A DNA stretch of 5,107 bases from an uncultured Phycisphaerae bacterium (GTDB taxonomy: Bacteria; Planctomycetota; Phycisphaerae; Sedimentisphaerales; Anaerohalosphaeraceae): NCBI GenBank assembly GCA_937995495.1, contig CALKKA010000042.1, positions 1 through 5,107 on the forward strand, read 5' to 3'. Positions 1-5,107 of this stretch are shown here, piece by piece. Position 1 is the stretch's first letter. Each line of letters begins with the position of its first letter. The notes below the pieces were generated by a model. It saw nothing but the letters and a program-made list of their open reading frames with translations, was not told the origin of the DNA and searched no databases. The translations under genes were made by a program, and so were the position numbers.

Positions 1-430
1 CCATCACGTTGGCCAGCTCTTTGTTTCGTTCGTTGTGAGTTTTGATCTGGTGGTCCAGTTCACCCTGCTTACCATCGAGTTGGCGTTCCTGCTGCTGAAC
101 CTTGTCCATCTGACGATCAAGAGAATTCTGCTTCTTGGACAACTCCATTTCCTGCTGGCGAAGTTTATTTTCCCGGGTGCTGACCTCAGCGGCAAACTCC
201 TCCCGCTTGTTCATCATCTCGCTGGTCGCGTCCAAACGGGCCTCTTTGACAATTGTTTCGGCCTGCTTCTTAGCGGTTTCAACGCGAATCTGAAGATCTT
301 CCTGAAGCGATTTGTCGCGAGCATTGGTGATGACTTTCAGGATAACATAAGCGACCACCGAACCAACAATAAGCCCCAGCAACACCCCCATCAAAATGCT
401 CGACATCTCAATTACAGCAAGTATTCCCAT
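1..430 (-). CDS. rny: Ribonuclease Y, N-terminal part (truncated by window edge)
   Basis: The reading frame is open from the ATG at 430-428 to the left edge, giving 143 codons of a protein that normally has about 510-520 residues. Residues 10-34 form one hydrophobic membrane anchor (SSILMGVLLGLIVGSVVAYV and onward). From about residue 38 the sequence is a long charged, Gln/Glu/Lys-rich coiled coil, including 'AKKQAETIVKEARLDA' and repeated 'REN-KLRQQE / DRQMDKVQQQERQL' units. An N-terminal anchor followed directly by this kind of coiled coil is the hallmark of RNase Y, the membrane-tethered endoribonuclease that starts mRNA decay. The catalytic KH and HD domains would lie beyond the edge and are not visible, so another membrane-anchored coiled-coil protein cannot be excluded. 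The start is supported by AGGAAAGG ending 9 nt upstream; an in-frame ATG at codon 9 has no comparable site. The gene diverges from the phosphatase gene across a long gap. Confidence 0.82.
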   Translation of the reverse strand, partial: MGILAVIEMSSILMGVLLGLIVGSVVAYVILKVITNARDKSLQEDLQIRVETAKKQAETIVKEARLDATSEMMNKREEFAAEVSTRENKLRQQEMELSKKQNSLDRQMDKVQQQERQLDGKQGELDHQIKTHNERNKELANVM

Positions 431-439
431 TGTTTCATA

Positions 440-447
440 CCTTTCCT
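440..447 (-). promoter_or_regulatory. Ribosome binding site of rny
   Basis: On the minus strand AGGAAAGG lies 9 nt before the ATG at 430-428. It decides the start: a second ATG at 438-436 is out of frame, and the internal ATG at codon 9 lacks such a site. Confidence 0.7.
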
Positions 448-583
448 AATGTATATGATGGAACTGCGGAAAGACACACGCTGAGAATGCAAGCAACCTC
501 AATAGAAATGCACAAAAGAAAAAAAGTGAACGTAAAATAAAGGCAAATCATCTAGGGTATTACCGAAGGCTACACGGGCTCCC

Positions 584-614
584 TTTAAACCTTATCTTCG
601 TTTTTCGGTTTAAA
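584..614. repeat. Inverted repeat with 8-bp arms
   Basis: TTTAAACC at 584-591 and GGTTTAAA at 607-614 are perfect complements separated by 15 nt. In leftward transcription this would form a hairpin about 150-185 nt ahead of the rny start. The stem is AT-rich, with only two G-C pairs, and has no clean T-tract after it, so it is not a convincing terminator. A leader structure or a protein-binding site is possible. Confidence 0.45.
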
Positions 615-727
615 ACTTTGGATTCACCTAAAAAAGTACCCAGACAACTCCTTTTTATGTCTCGGATTTCCTCTACAACTATCACTCAATTCCCTTTCGT
701 CATATTCACCTATTCAGCCGGGTTGCG

Positions 728-740
728 GACTTGACAAGTC
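728..740. repeat. 13-bp near-palindrome GACTTG-A-CAAGTC
   Basis: Two perfect 6-bp arms flank one central base. The size and symmetry suit a dimeric regulator's operator, but nothing identifies a regulator. The TTGACA inside it (731-736) matches a consensus -35 box, yet no -10 box follows at 16-18 bp on the plus strand. Confidence 0.35.
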
Positions 741-789
741 ATTTCTTGCCTTTCGCCCTGCCGGATGAAATCGGTGTTTTTGAAGCACT

Positions 790-813
790 ACTTGCAACCT
801 GCTTTCCGCAAGT
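790..813. repeat. Short inverted repeat ACTTGC / GCAAGT
   Basis: Six-bp perfect arms at 790-795 and 808-813 enclose a 12-nt loop. A bulge and further pairing of AGC (784-786) with GCT (816-818) could extend the stem. No T-tract follows. The structure is weak and could be chance. Confidence 0.25.
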
Positions 814-863
814 TAGCTCTCCCACTGAAGTTACAAATTTATAACCCGGGAAGAATACAGTTA

Positions 864-893
864 TTCACCGTAACGATGAAAACATACCATAAT
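864..893 (+). promoter_or_regulatory. Putative sigma-70 type promoter of the phosphatase gene
   Basis: A TTCACC hexamer at 864-869 (4 of 6 bases match TTGACA) and a CATAAT hexamer at 888-893 (5 of 6 match TATAAT) are 18 bp apart. Initiation would fall near 900, giving a leader of about 120 nt before the ATG at 1024. This is the best rightward candidate seen in the gap, but the -35 match is modest and the region is AT-rich, so chance matches are expected. Confidence 0.35.
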
Positions 894-930
894 ACTACTC
901 AATTTATCCATCAGGTCAAGAAAAAACATA

Positions 931-980
931 AAAATAGGGCTTTCCCGTTGTGCTTGAGCCATTAAGTTGGGGCCCTTTTT
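931..980 (+). terminator. Terminator-like hairpin with T-tract in the phosphatase leader
   Basis: AGGGC at 936-940 pairs perfectly with GCCCT at 972-976. Beyond one T-T mismatch the stem can continue as AAA (932-934) with TTT (978-980), and it is followed by the TTTTT run 976-980. The loop is long, about 31 nt, and allows alternative pairing such as GGCT (938-941) with AGCC (957-960). The A-run before and T-run after would let it work in either direction. It lies between the putative promoter and the ATG, so it could be an attenuator or simply end transcripts entering the region. The short GC stem and large loop make it a weak terminator on paper. Confidence 0.3.
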
Positions 981-997
981 GTCCGAAATAGGAATTA

Positions 998-1013
998 GAA
1001 AAGACGTCTTTTC
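998..1013. repeat. 16-bp perfect palindrome upstream of the phosphatase start
   Basis: GAAAAGACGTCTTTTC reads the same on both strands. It ends 10 nt before the ATG at 1024. As DNA it would suit a dimeric regulator's operator. As RNA it could fold into a 6-bp stem with an ACGT loop near the ribosome landing site. If translation instead began at the TTG at 967, the palindrome would lie inside the coding region. Confidence 0.5.
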
Positions 1014-1023
1014 CGGCGAAGCA

Positions 1024-2220
1024 ATGATTACAAAAACCGACATAACAACCTGCTCACTCAATCAAACTCACCCCGTTCATGTGTTGTTTGTCGGAGATCG
1101 CCCCATTTCTGAGGAATTAACGAATCATCTCAATAAAACCGGATATTTATGGGACCGCATTTCAAGCAGCGATTTCAGCTCCTGTATTCACAACCGCAAC
1201 ATTCTGGGAACGGTTGTTTTTGACGCCGGGGTGGTCACCGCTAAAAATGCCGCCGTATTTCAGGAATTATTTAAACAACTGGACCAAAAGGACATCTCGG
1301 TTATCATCCATAAATGTCCTGATTCAATCCTGCTTGAGGAGATTCCGCTTGCCTCAAAGATCGATTCGGTGGATTATGCACCCCTTTGGGCACGGATCGA
1401 AAGCAATGTGAAATTCTACAAAAGACTGCAGCGTGACCTGGCTCAGAAGGACGCTCATGCCTGCCAACTCTCGGTAAACGAAGATACCACCCGGCAGCTT
1501 GAAATGGCTGGACATGTCCAGCGAAATTTTCTCCCGACGCGGCTGCCCAATGCCGGAAATATCCGGTGGGCAACGCTGTTCCGCCCCGCCGAGTGGGTCT
1601 CTGGAGACATTTACGACATTGCCCGGCTGGATGAGGAGCATATCGGTTTTTATCTTGCCGACGCCGTTGGACACTCCATGCCCGCAGCTTTGCTGACGAT
1701 GTTCCTGAAACAGGCCACCGTCATGCGACAGACGATCAACGATGATTACAGGATTTTCAATCCGTGGGAAGTGATGACCACGCTGAATCTCCGAATGTCG
1801 GAGCAAGAATTGGCGGGATGCTTATTTGCAACCTGCTTCTACGGACTCTTGAATATCAATACGCTTAAACTCGACTACGCCCGTGCAGGCCACCCCTATC
1901 CGGTACTGATTCGGGATGACGAACTCCTTCAACTTCAAAGCCGCGGCGGGTTGCTTGGCGTTTTCCCTGAGGCTGACTTCGAGCAGAAATCTATCCAACT
2001 CCAGTCAGGCGACAAACTCTTCATCTTTTCAGATGGCGCCGAACCCCTCCTTGGGGAAAGTGATGACAAAGGGCAATTCCACTTCAATGAGGCGTTTTCT
2101 GAAATATGCCGCCTTCCCATAGAGCCGATGATCGAGACCCTTAGCAACACCGCTAAAGAGTATCACTTTAGGCCCGGTGAAATCGACGATGTAACCGCCG
2201 TCGCTATGGAAATCCTTTAA
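1024..2220 (+). CDS. PP2C/SpoIIE-family serine/threonine phosphatase with N-terminal receiver-like domain
   Basis: The 398-residue product has three parts. Residues about 18-130 look like a response-regulator receiver fold: 'VLFVGD' as the first strand, 'GTVVFDAG' with D67 where the phosphoacceptor should be, and 'VIIH' as a later strand. The paired acidic residues of the first strand and the conserved lysine are not evident, so this may be a degenerate receiver. A charged helical linker (about 131-172) ends in 'LEMAGHVQRNFLPTRLPN', the usual lead-in to RsbU/SpoIIE phosphatases. The catalytic domain follows, with its metal-binding aspartates intact: VSGD (D195), ADAVGH (D213), FSDG (D337) and DDVTA (D388-D389). 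It should therefore be active on a phosphoserine or phosphothreonine protein, typically an anti-anti-sigma factor. No such partner or anti-sigma kinase is in the window. The frame is open back to a TTG at 967 (417 residues), but the extra 19 residues look unrelated to the fold. Neither start has a clear Shine-Dalgarno. It is probably cytoplasmic, as no membrane segment is seen. Confidence 0.88.
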   Translation: MITKTDITTCSLNQTHPVHVLFVGDRPISEELTNHLNKTGYLWDRISSSDFSSCIHNRNILGTVVFDAGVVTAKNAAVFQELFKQLDQKDISVIIHKCPDSILLEEIPLASKIDSVDYAPLWARIESNVKFYKRLQRDLAQKDAHACQLSVNEDTTRQLEMAGHVQRNFLPTRLPNAGNIRWATLFRPAEWVSGDIYDIARLDEEHIGFYLADAVGHSMPAALLTMFLKQATVMRQTINDDYRIFNPWEVMTTLNLRMSEQELAGCLFATCFYGLLNINTLKLDYARAGHPYPVLIRDDELLQLQSRGGLLGVFPEADFEQKSIQLQSGDKLFIFSDGAEPLLGESDDKGQFHFNEAFSEICRLPIEPMIETLSNTAKEYHFRPGEIDDVTAVAMEIL

Positions 2221-2227
2221 TGACCCC

Positions 2228-4060
2228 TTAATCCGAGTGGTCATCCATAAAGCCCTCTAATTTTCTCGCACGCACTGGATGCTGAAGTTTTCGAATCGCT
2301 TTGGCCTCAACCTGTCGCACTCGTTCTCGCGTCACTTTGAAAATACGACCGACCTCTTCCAACGTATAGGTATACCCATCACCGATCCCATACCGCAGCT
2401 TGATGATCTCTCGTTCACGATAGGTCAAGGTTGTGAGCACTTCCTCAATGCGGTCCTTGAGCATTTCCTGGGTCGCTGACTGAACGGGCGATTCAGCTGT
2501 GTCGTCTTCAATGAAGTCACCAAAATAACTGTCTTCACTCTCGCCGATCGGACGATCCAAACTGAACGGATGTTTGCTGATCTTGAGAACACGACGGGTT
2601 TCGGAAACACTCATCTTGGCTACTTCGGCAATCTCTTCAATCGTTGCTTCCCGACCGAGCTTTTGCAGCAGATTCTTACTGATGGTGCGGAGTTTACTCA
2701 TCGTTTCGATCATATGAACTGGAATGCGGATCGTCCGGGCGTGATCGGCAATCGCCCGAGTGATCGCCTGTCGAATCCACCATGTGGCATAGGTGCTGAA
2801 CTTATAGCCCCGGCGGTACTCATATTTATCCACCGCCCGCATCAGGCCGGTATTGCCTTCCTGGATAATATCGAGAAAGCTTAACCCACGATTGCGGTAT
2901 TTCTTTGCGATCGAAACGACCAGCCGCAAATTACCGCCGGAAAGATTTCGCTTGGCCTCGTCGTATTGAGTATGCACCGCTTCAACCGCTCGCAATCGTC
3001 TATGCAATTGACTCGGAGTCTCCAGGATCAGTTCCTGCATCCCATTGAGTTCCTGATTCATGGCTTCAAGATCTTCCGGATCATAATCCTGCGTCGGTCC
3101 TTTATCGATCAACCTCTGCAACTGATGCATTTTCTGCTGAATGCCCTGTAACTTTTTCATCATGGGCTGAATTCGGCTGGTCCGCAAACTCAATTCTTCC
3201 AGCAATGAAGCAATTTTTCTTCGATTTCGTTGGATTTGTTTCATGTTCCGCTTGATCGCATCCTCATCATCGGTGTCGCTCAACGCCAGGAAAAAATCCG
3301 AATTACGGTCCAGCAACTTATTCACCGTATCCACATTAATGGGAATACGGCCCTTAATGATCGCCCTTTCCTGGGCCTCTCCACTGCTCATTTTCATCGT
3401 CCGATCAAACGGCAGCGTTCCCTCATCAACCTGCTGAAGAATTTCAACGGCGGCCCTGGAACAATAGTCGCTTTCAAGCACTTTACGCCGAAACGCCAAA
3501 CGCGTCAGTTCGATCTTTCTGGCAAGATTGATCTCCTCCTCACGCGTCAACAAGGGGATTTCGCCCATCTGCGTCAGATACATCCGTATTGGATCATCAA
3601 TCTTGCGAACTTCCGTCTCTGTCAGCGCCACCTCAAGCGCTAGATCATCTTCGGCCTCACTGTGTCCGATCTTATCTGTTCCCTCAAAACCGTCATCGGT
3701 TTCTTTCGCAGCGTCAGCGTCATCTAATAACCGAATCCCCATTTCATCAAATGTCATCAAAAGACTGTCGAGACGGGCAGGACTGATAATTTCATCCGGA
3801 AGCGTATCGTTCAGCTCTTCATAGCTCAGAAAACCCTTCTTCTTAGCTTTAAGGACAATAGACTTGATCGTCGCTTCGATTTTTTCGTTAAGGGCGGCGC
3901 GAGATTCTTCGGATTGTTTCTCTGCTTCCTCTGGCGACAGTTTTGACTCTTCAGGATTCACTGATTCACCGGGCGTATTCAGATTGTTGCCGTCCTGAGG
4001 CAACTCAAAATCGTCCTGTTTGTGAACCTTCTGATCCTTTTTGGCTTTTTTTGAAGTCAT
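2228..4060 (-). CDS. rpoD: RNA polymerase primary sigma factor (sigma-70/RpoD)
   Basis: The 610-residue product has the full architecture of a group 1 sigma factor, which directs RNA polymerase to housekeeping promoters. A Lys- and acid-rich tail (1-53) is followed by a region 1.1-like segment (about 54-115), region 1.2 (153-186, 'YLTQMGEIPLLTREEEI'), a long non-conserved insert (about 187-365), region 2 (371-447), region 3 (about 450-527) and region 4 (540-604). Region 2.4 reads 'FSTYATWWIRQAITRAIAD'; Q431 and T434 match the E. coli residues that read the -10 element. Region 4.2 carries 'TLEEVGRIFKVTRERVRQ' (566-584), the -35 reading helix. Region 1.1 and the near-invariant region 2 argue against an alternative sigma factor. 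The start has AAGGA 5 nt upstream. The gene lies 50 bp after dnaG in the same direction, and converges with the phosphatase gene with a 7-bp gap. Its sequence resembles planctomycete RpoD. Confidence 0.97.
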   Translation of the reverse strand: MTSKKAKKDQKVHKQDDFELPQDGNNLNTPGESVNPEESKLSPEEAEKQSEESRAALNEKIEATIKSIVLKAKKKGFLSYEELNDTLPDEIISPARLDSLLMTFDEMGIRLLDDADAAKETDDGFEGTDKIGHSEAEDDLALEVALTETEVRKIDDPIRMYLTQMGEIPLLTREEEINLARKIELTRLAFRRKVLESDYCSRAAVEILQQVDEGTLPFDRTMKMSSGEAQERAIIKGRIPINVDTVNKLLDRNSDFFLALSDTDDEDAIKRNMKQIQRNRRKIASLLEELSLRTSRIQPMMKKLQGIQQKMHQLQRLIDKGPTQDYDPEDLEAMNQELNGMQELILETPSQLHRRLRAVEAVHTQYDEAKRNLSGGNLRLVVSIAKKYRNRGLSFLDIIQEGNTGLMRAVDKYEYRRGYKFSTYATWWIRQAITRAIADHARTIRIPVHMIETMSKLRTISKNLLQKLGREATIEEIAEVAKMSVSETRRVLKISKHPFSLDRPIGESEDSYFGDFIEDDTAESPVQSATQEMLKDRIEEVLTTLTYREREIIKLRYGIGDGYTYTLEEVGRIFKVTRERVRQVEAKAIRKLQHPVRARKLEGFMDDHSD

Positions 4061-4065
4061 TTGTT

Positions 4066-4070
4066 TCCTT
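4066..4070 (-). promoter_or_regulatory. Ribosome binding site of rpoD
   Basis: On the minus strand AAGGA ends 5 nt before the ATG at 4060-4058, in an A-rich context that should be weakly structured. It supports the chosen start. The 50-bp gap to dnaG contains no clear promoter or terminator, which favours co-transcription. Confidence 0.6.
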
Positions 4071-4110
4071 TGTTCTTTTTTCTAGAAGATATTTTACCCG
4101 CCTGAAACGC

Positions 4111-5107
4111 TTAAGAACGAATCCCGGCATTTCTCAAATTCGGCCCTTTTTGGGCAATTTGGCTGAGCATCTGTTTAAGTCCATCATCTTCACCCATCCG
4201 CTGCTTAAGTGTCTGGATCTGGCCATCCTGTCTGCGTTTTTCCAGTTCCGTGAGCGCGCCTTCCAGTTGATCAAGCAACCGGGTTTTTTGCTCTGACGCT
4301 GTATGCAGTTGCGTCAGCAAGGCGGCGGCCTGCGAAGATTCGAGCCGACTATAGACCTGCGATAATTGCAACGGAACATTCTGCGAAAGAATATCAAAAA
4401 TGGCCCCCGCCAGTTCTTTTGAGCATTCGTCCGGTCCAAAATCATCCACAGCAACCCGACCGGCGACCTTCTGGAAACAATCGCCGCGTTCCAGCAGAAC
4501 CTCCAATATCTCATGCTGTGCTTTCAAAACCAAGTTTCCATTCATCTCAGGAGTCTGTTCGAGCCGTTCATCCGTATCATCCGGTTGCTGTGCACGGCGT
4601 TTTTGTTTTTGGATCGCTGCAATTTGTTCTTCAATGCGGCTCACTGAAATACCTAGCAACTCGCTAAGTCGCCCCAGCGTGACCGTCCGGCTGACCGGAT
4701 CCATCTGCCGGGTCTGCATCGCTGGCGCCGCCGTCTGCAGAAAGCGGCGAATCGCTTCGGTTCGGTCGGACAAATTCTGACCCGCCCCAAGTTGTTCCTC
4801 CAGCACTTTCCATTTAAATTCCAGTACATCTTTTGCCGCATCAATCACAGCCCTGAAAGCTTCCGGACCAGATTCTAGCAGATAATCGCACGGGTCCTTA
4901 CCTTCGGGCACAAACGCAAGCTGTACATCGATCTTTTGATCCAGACAGACCTCTAACGCTCGGTCGGCAGCGGCTTTTCCGGCCACGTCACTATCAAAAA
5001 CCAACACAATGCGTTTGGCGTACCGCCGCAATATCCTGGCATGGCCCGTGGTCAAGCTCGTACCCAGCGCAGCGACAACATTTTCAATCTCAAACTGATG
5101 TGCCATC
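4111..5107 (-). CDS. dnaG: DNA primase DnaG, C-terminal part (truncated by window edge)
   Basis: The last 331 codons of primase are present; the zinc-binding domain and the start of the RNA polymerase core lie beyond the right edge. The visible part opens inside the TOPRIM fold with 'MAHQFEIENVVAALGTSLT', where other DnaG proteins carry 'EGYxDVI' just before. The ATG at 5106-5104 is therefore internal, not the true start. Then come the metal-binding pair D38 and D40 of 'LVFDSDVAGKAAADRAL' (numbering from that Met) and 'PEGKDPCDYL' (67-76). After about residue 110 the sequence becomes helical and variable, matching the linker and the C-terminal domain that binds the replicative helicase DnaB. 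Primase makes the short RNA primers for leading- and lagging-strand synthesis. The gene ends with TAA at 4113-4111, 50 bp upstream of rpoD, in the widely conserved dnaG-rpoD order. Confidence 0.95.
   Translation of the reverse strand, partial: MAHQFEIENVVAALGTSLTTGHARILRRYAKRIVLVFDSDVAGKAAADRALEVCLDQKIDVQLAFVPEGKDPCDYLLESGPEAFRAVIDAAKDVLEFKWKVLEEQLGAGQNLSDRTEAIRRFLQTAAPAMQTRQMDPVSRTVTLGRLSELLGISVSRIEEQIAAIQKQKRRAQQPDDTDERLEQTPEMNGNLVLKAQHEILEVLLERGDCFQKVAGRVAVDDFGPDECSKELAGAIFDILSQNVPLQLSQVYSRLESSQAAALLTQLHTASEQKTRLLDQLEGALTELEKRRQDGQIQTLKQRMGEDDGLKQMLSQIAQKGPNLRNAGIRS

Larger units (their letters stand above)
431..1023. other. Long AT-rich intergenic region between divergent genes
   Basis: This 593-bp stretch has no convincing gene. 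On the plus strand 511-546 is A-rich, with runs of A broken by single G or C, and could be bent DNA. Short inverted repeats lie at 584-614, 728-740, 790-813, 931-980 and 998-1013. The 9-mer ATTCACCTA occurs at 622-630 and 704-712, with a shorter ATTCACC copy at 863-869. One plausible rightward promoter sits at 864-893. No good leftward promoter for rny was found: TTGTCA at 739-734 on the minus strand resembles a -35 box but has no matching -10. None of tmRNA, RNase P RNA, SRP RNA, 6S RNA or the common riboswitch cores was recognised on either strand. The region may hold two untranslated leaders or an unrecognised small RNA. Confidence 0.6.

Noticed and set aside
35..484. 149-codon open frame on the plus strand
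   Set aside because: It is antisense to the RNase Y coiled-coil frame, whose membrane anchor, coiled coil and ribosome binding site are convincing. The antisense product has no recognisable domain.
731..736. Consensus TTGACA as a -35 box
   Set aside because: No -10-like hexamer follows at 16-18 bp; the sequence there is GC-rich. It is better explained as part of the small palindrome.
541..780. Possible RNase P RNA or riboswitch on the minus strand ('GAGGAAATCCGAGAC' near 675-660)
   Set aside because: The start resembles the RNase P RNA 'GAGGAAAGTCC' block, but the other conserved blocks are absent, and no riboswitch core was found.
765..965. 66-codon open frame on the plus strand in the intergenic gap
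   Set aside because: It has no clear ribosome binding site, no recognisable motif and an unremarkable composition. It ends in the terminator-like region, so chance is the simpler explanation.
967..1023. TTG start at 967 extending the phosphatase by 19 residues
   Set aside because: The TTG sits inside the terminator-like stem and lacks a Shine-Dalgarno. The extra residues add nothing to the receiver-like fold, and the ATG at 1024 is preferred, though not proven.
861..1061. 66-codon open frame on the minus strand crossing the phosphatase start
   Set aside because: It overlaps the phosphatase start on the opposite strand, shows no domain and has no upstream ribosome site.
1354..1806. 150-codon open frame antisense to the phosphatase
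   Set aside because: The plus-strand frame carries all the catalytic motifs. The antisense protein resembles nothing and is explained as a shadow frame.
3230..3643. 137-codon open frame antisense to rpoD
   Set aside because: It lies opposite regions 1.2 and the insert of a clear sigma factor and has no motif of its own.

Overview
The window looks like ordinary chromosomal housekeeping DNA from a bacterium. It holds the 3' part of dnaG, a complete primary sigma factor gene (rpoD), a complete gene for a PP2C/SpoIIE-type phosphatase with a receiver-like N-terminus, and the 5' part of what is most likely the RNase Y gene (rny). There is no phage, transposon, CRISPR, tRNA or rRNA signal. The sigma factor, with its 'YLTQMGEIPLLTREEEI' region 1.2 and long non-conserved insert, resembles planctomycete primary sigma factors as I remember them. 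Having RNase Y, moderate GC and an uneven use of Shine-Dalgarno sequences fits a Phycisphaerae-like planctomycete. That placement is an inference from memory and needs a database search.

Layout from left to right: 1-430 (minus) is the N-terminal 143 codons of RNase Y, running off the left edge. 431-1023 is a long, AT-rich intergenic region between the divergent rny and phosphatase genes. It has several short inverted repeats, one plausible rightward promoter, a terminator-like hairpin and a 16-bp perfect palindrome just ahead of the phosphatase start. 1024-2220 (plus) is the phosphatase. 2228-4060 (minus) is rpoD, convergent with the phosphatase and only 7 bp from it. 4111-5107 (minus) is the C-terminal 331 codons of primase DnaG, cut by the right edge, 50 bp upstream of rpoD and reading the same way.

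dnaG and rpoD form the conserved replication/transcription gene pair of the 'macromolecular synthesis' type and are probably co-transcribed leftward. The phosphatase belongs to the family that drives partner-switching sigma control, in which a phosphatase dephosphorylates an anti-anti-sigma factor that then titrates an anti-sigma kinase. No partner gene is present here, so its target is unknown. I found no convincing novel system. The points most worth a second look are the phosphatase with its degenerate receiver, its structured leader with the palindrome, and the unexplained 593-bp gap.
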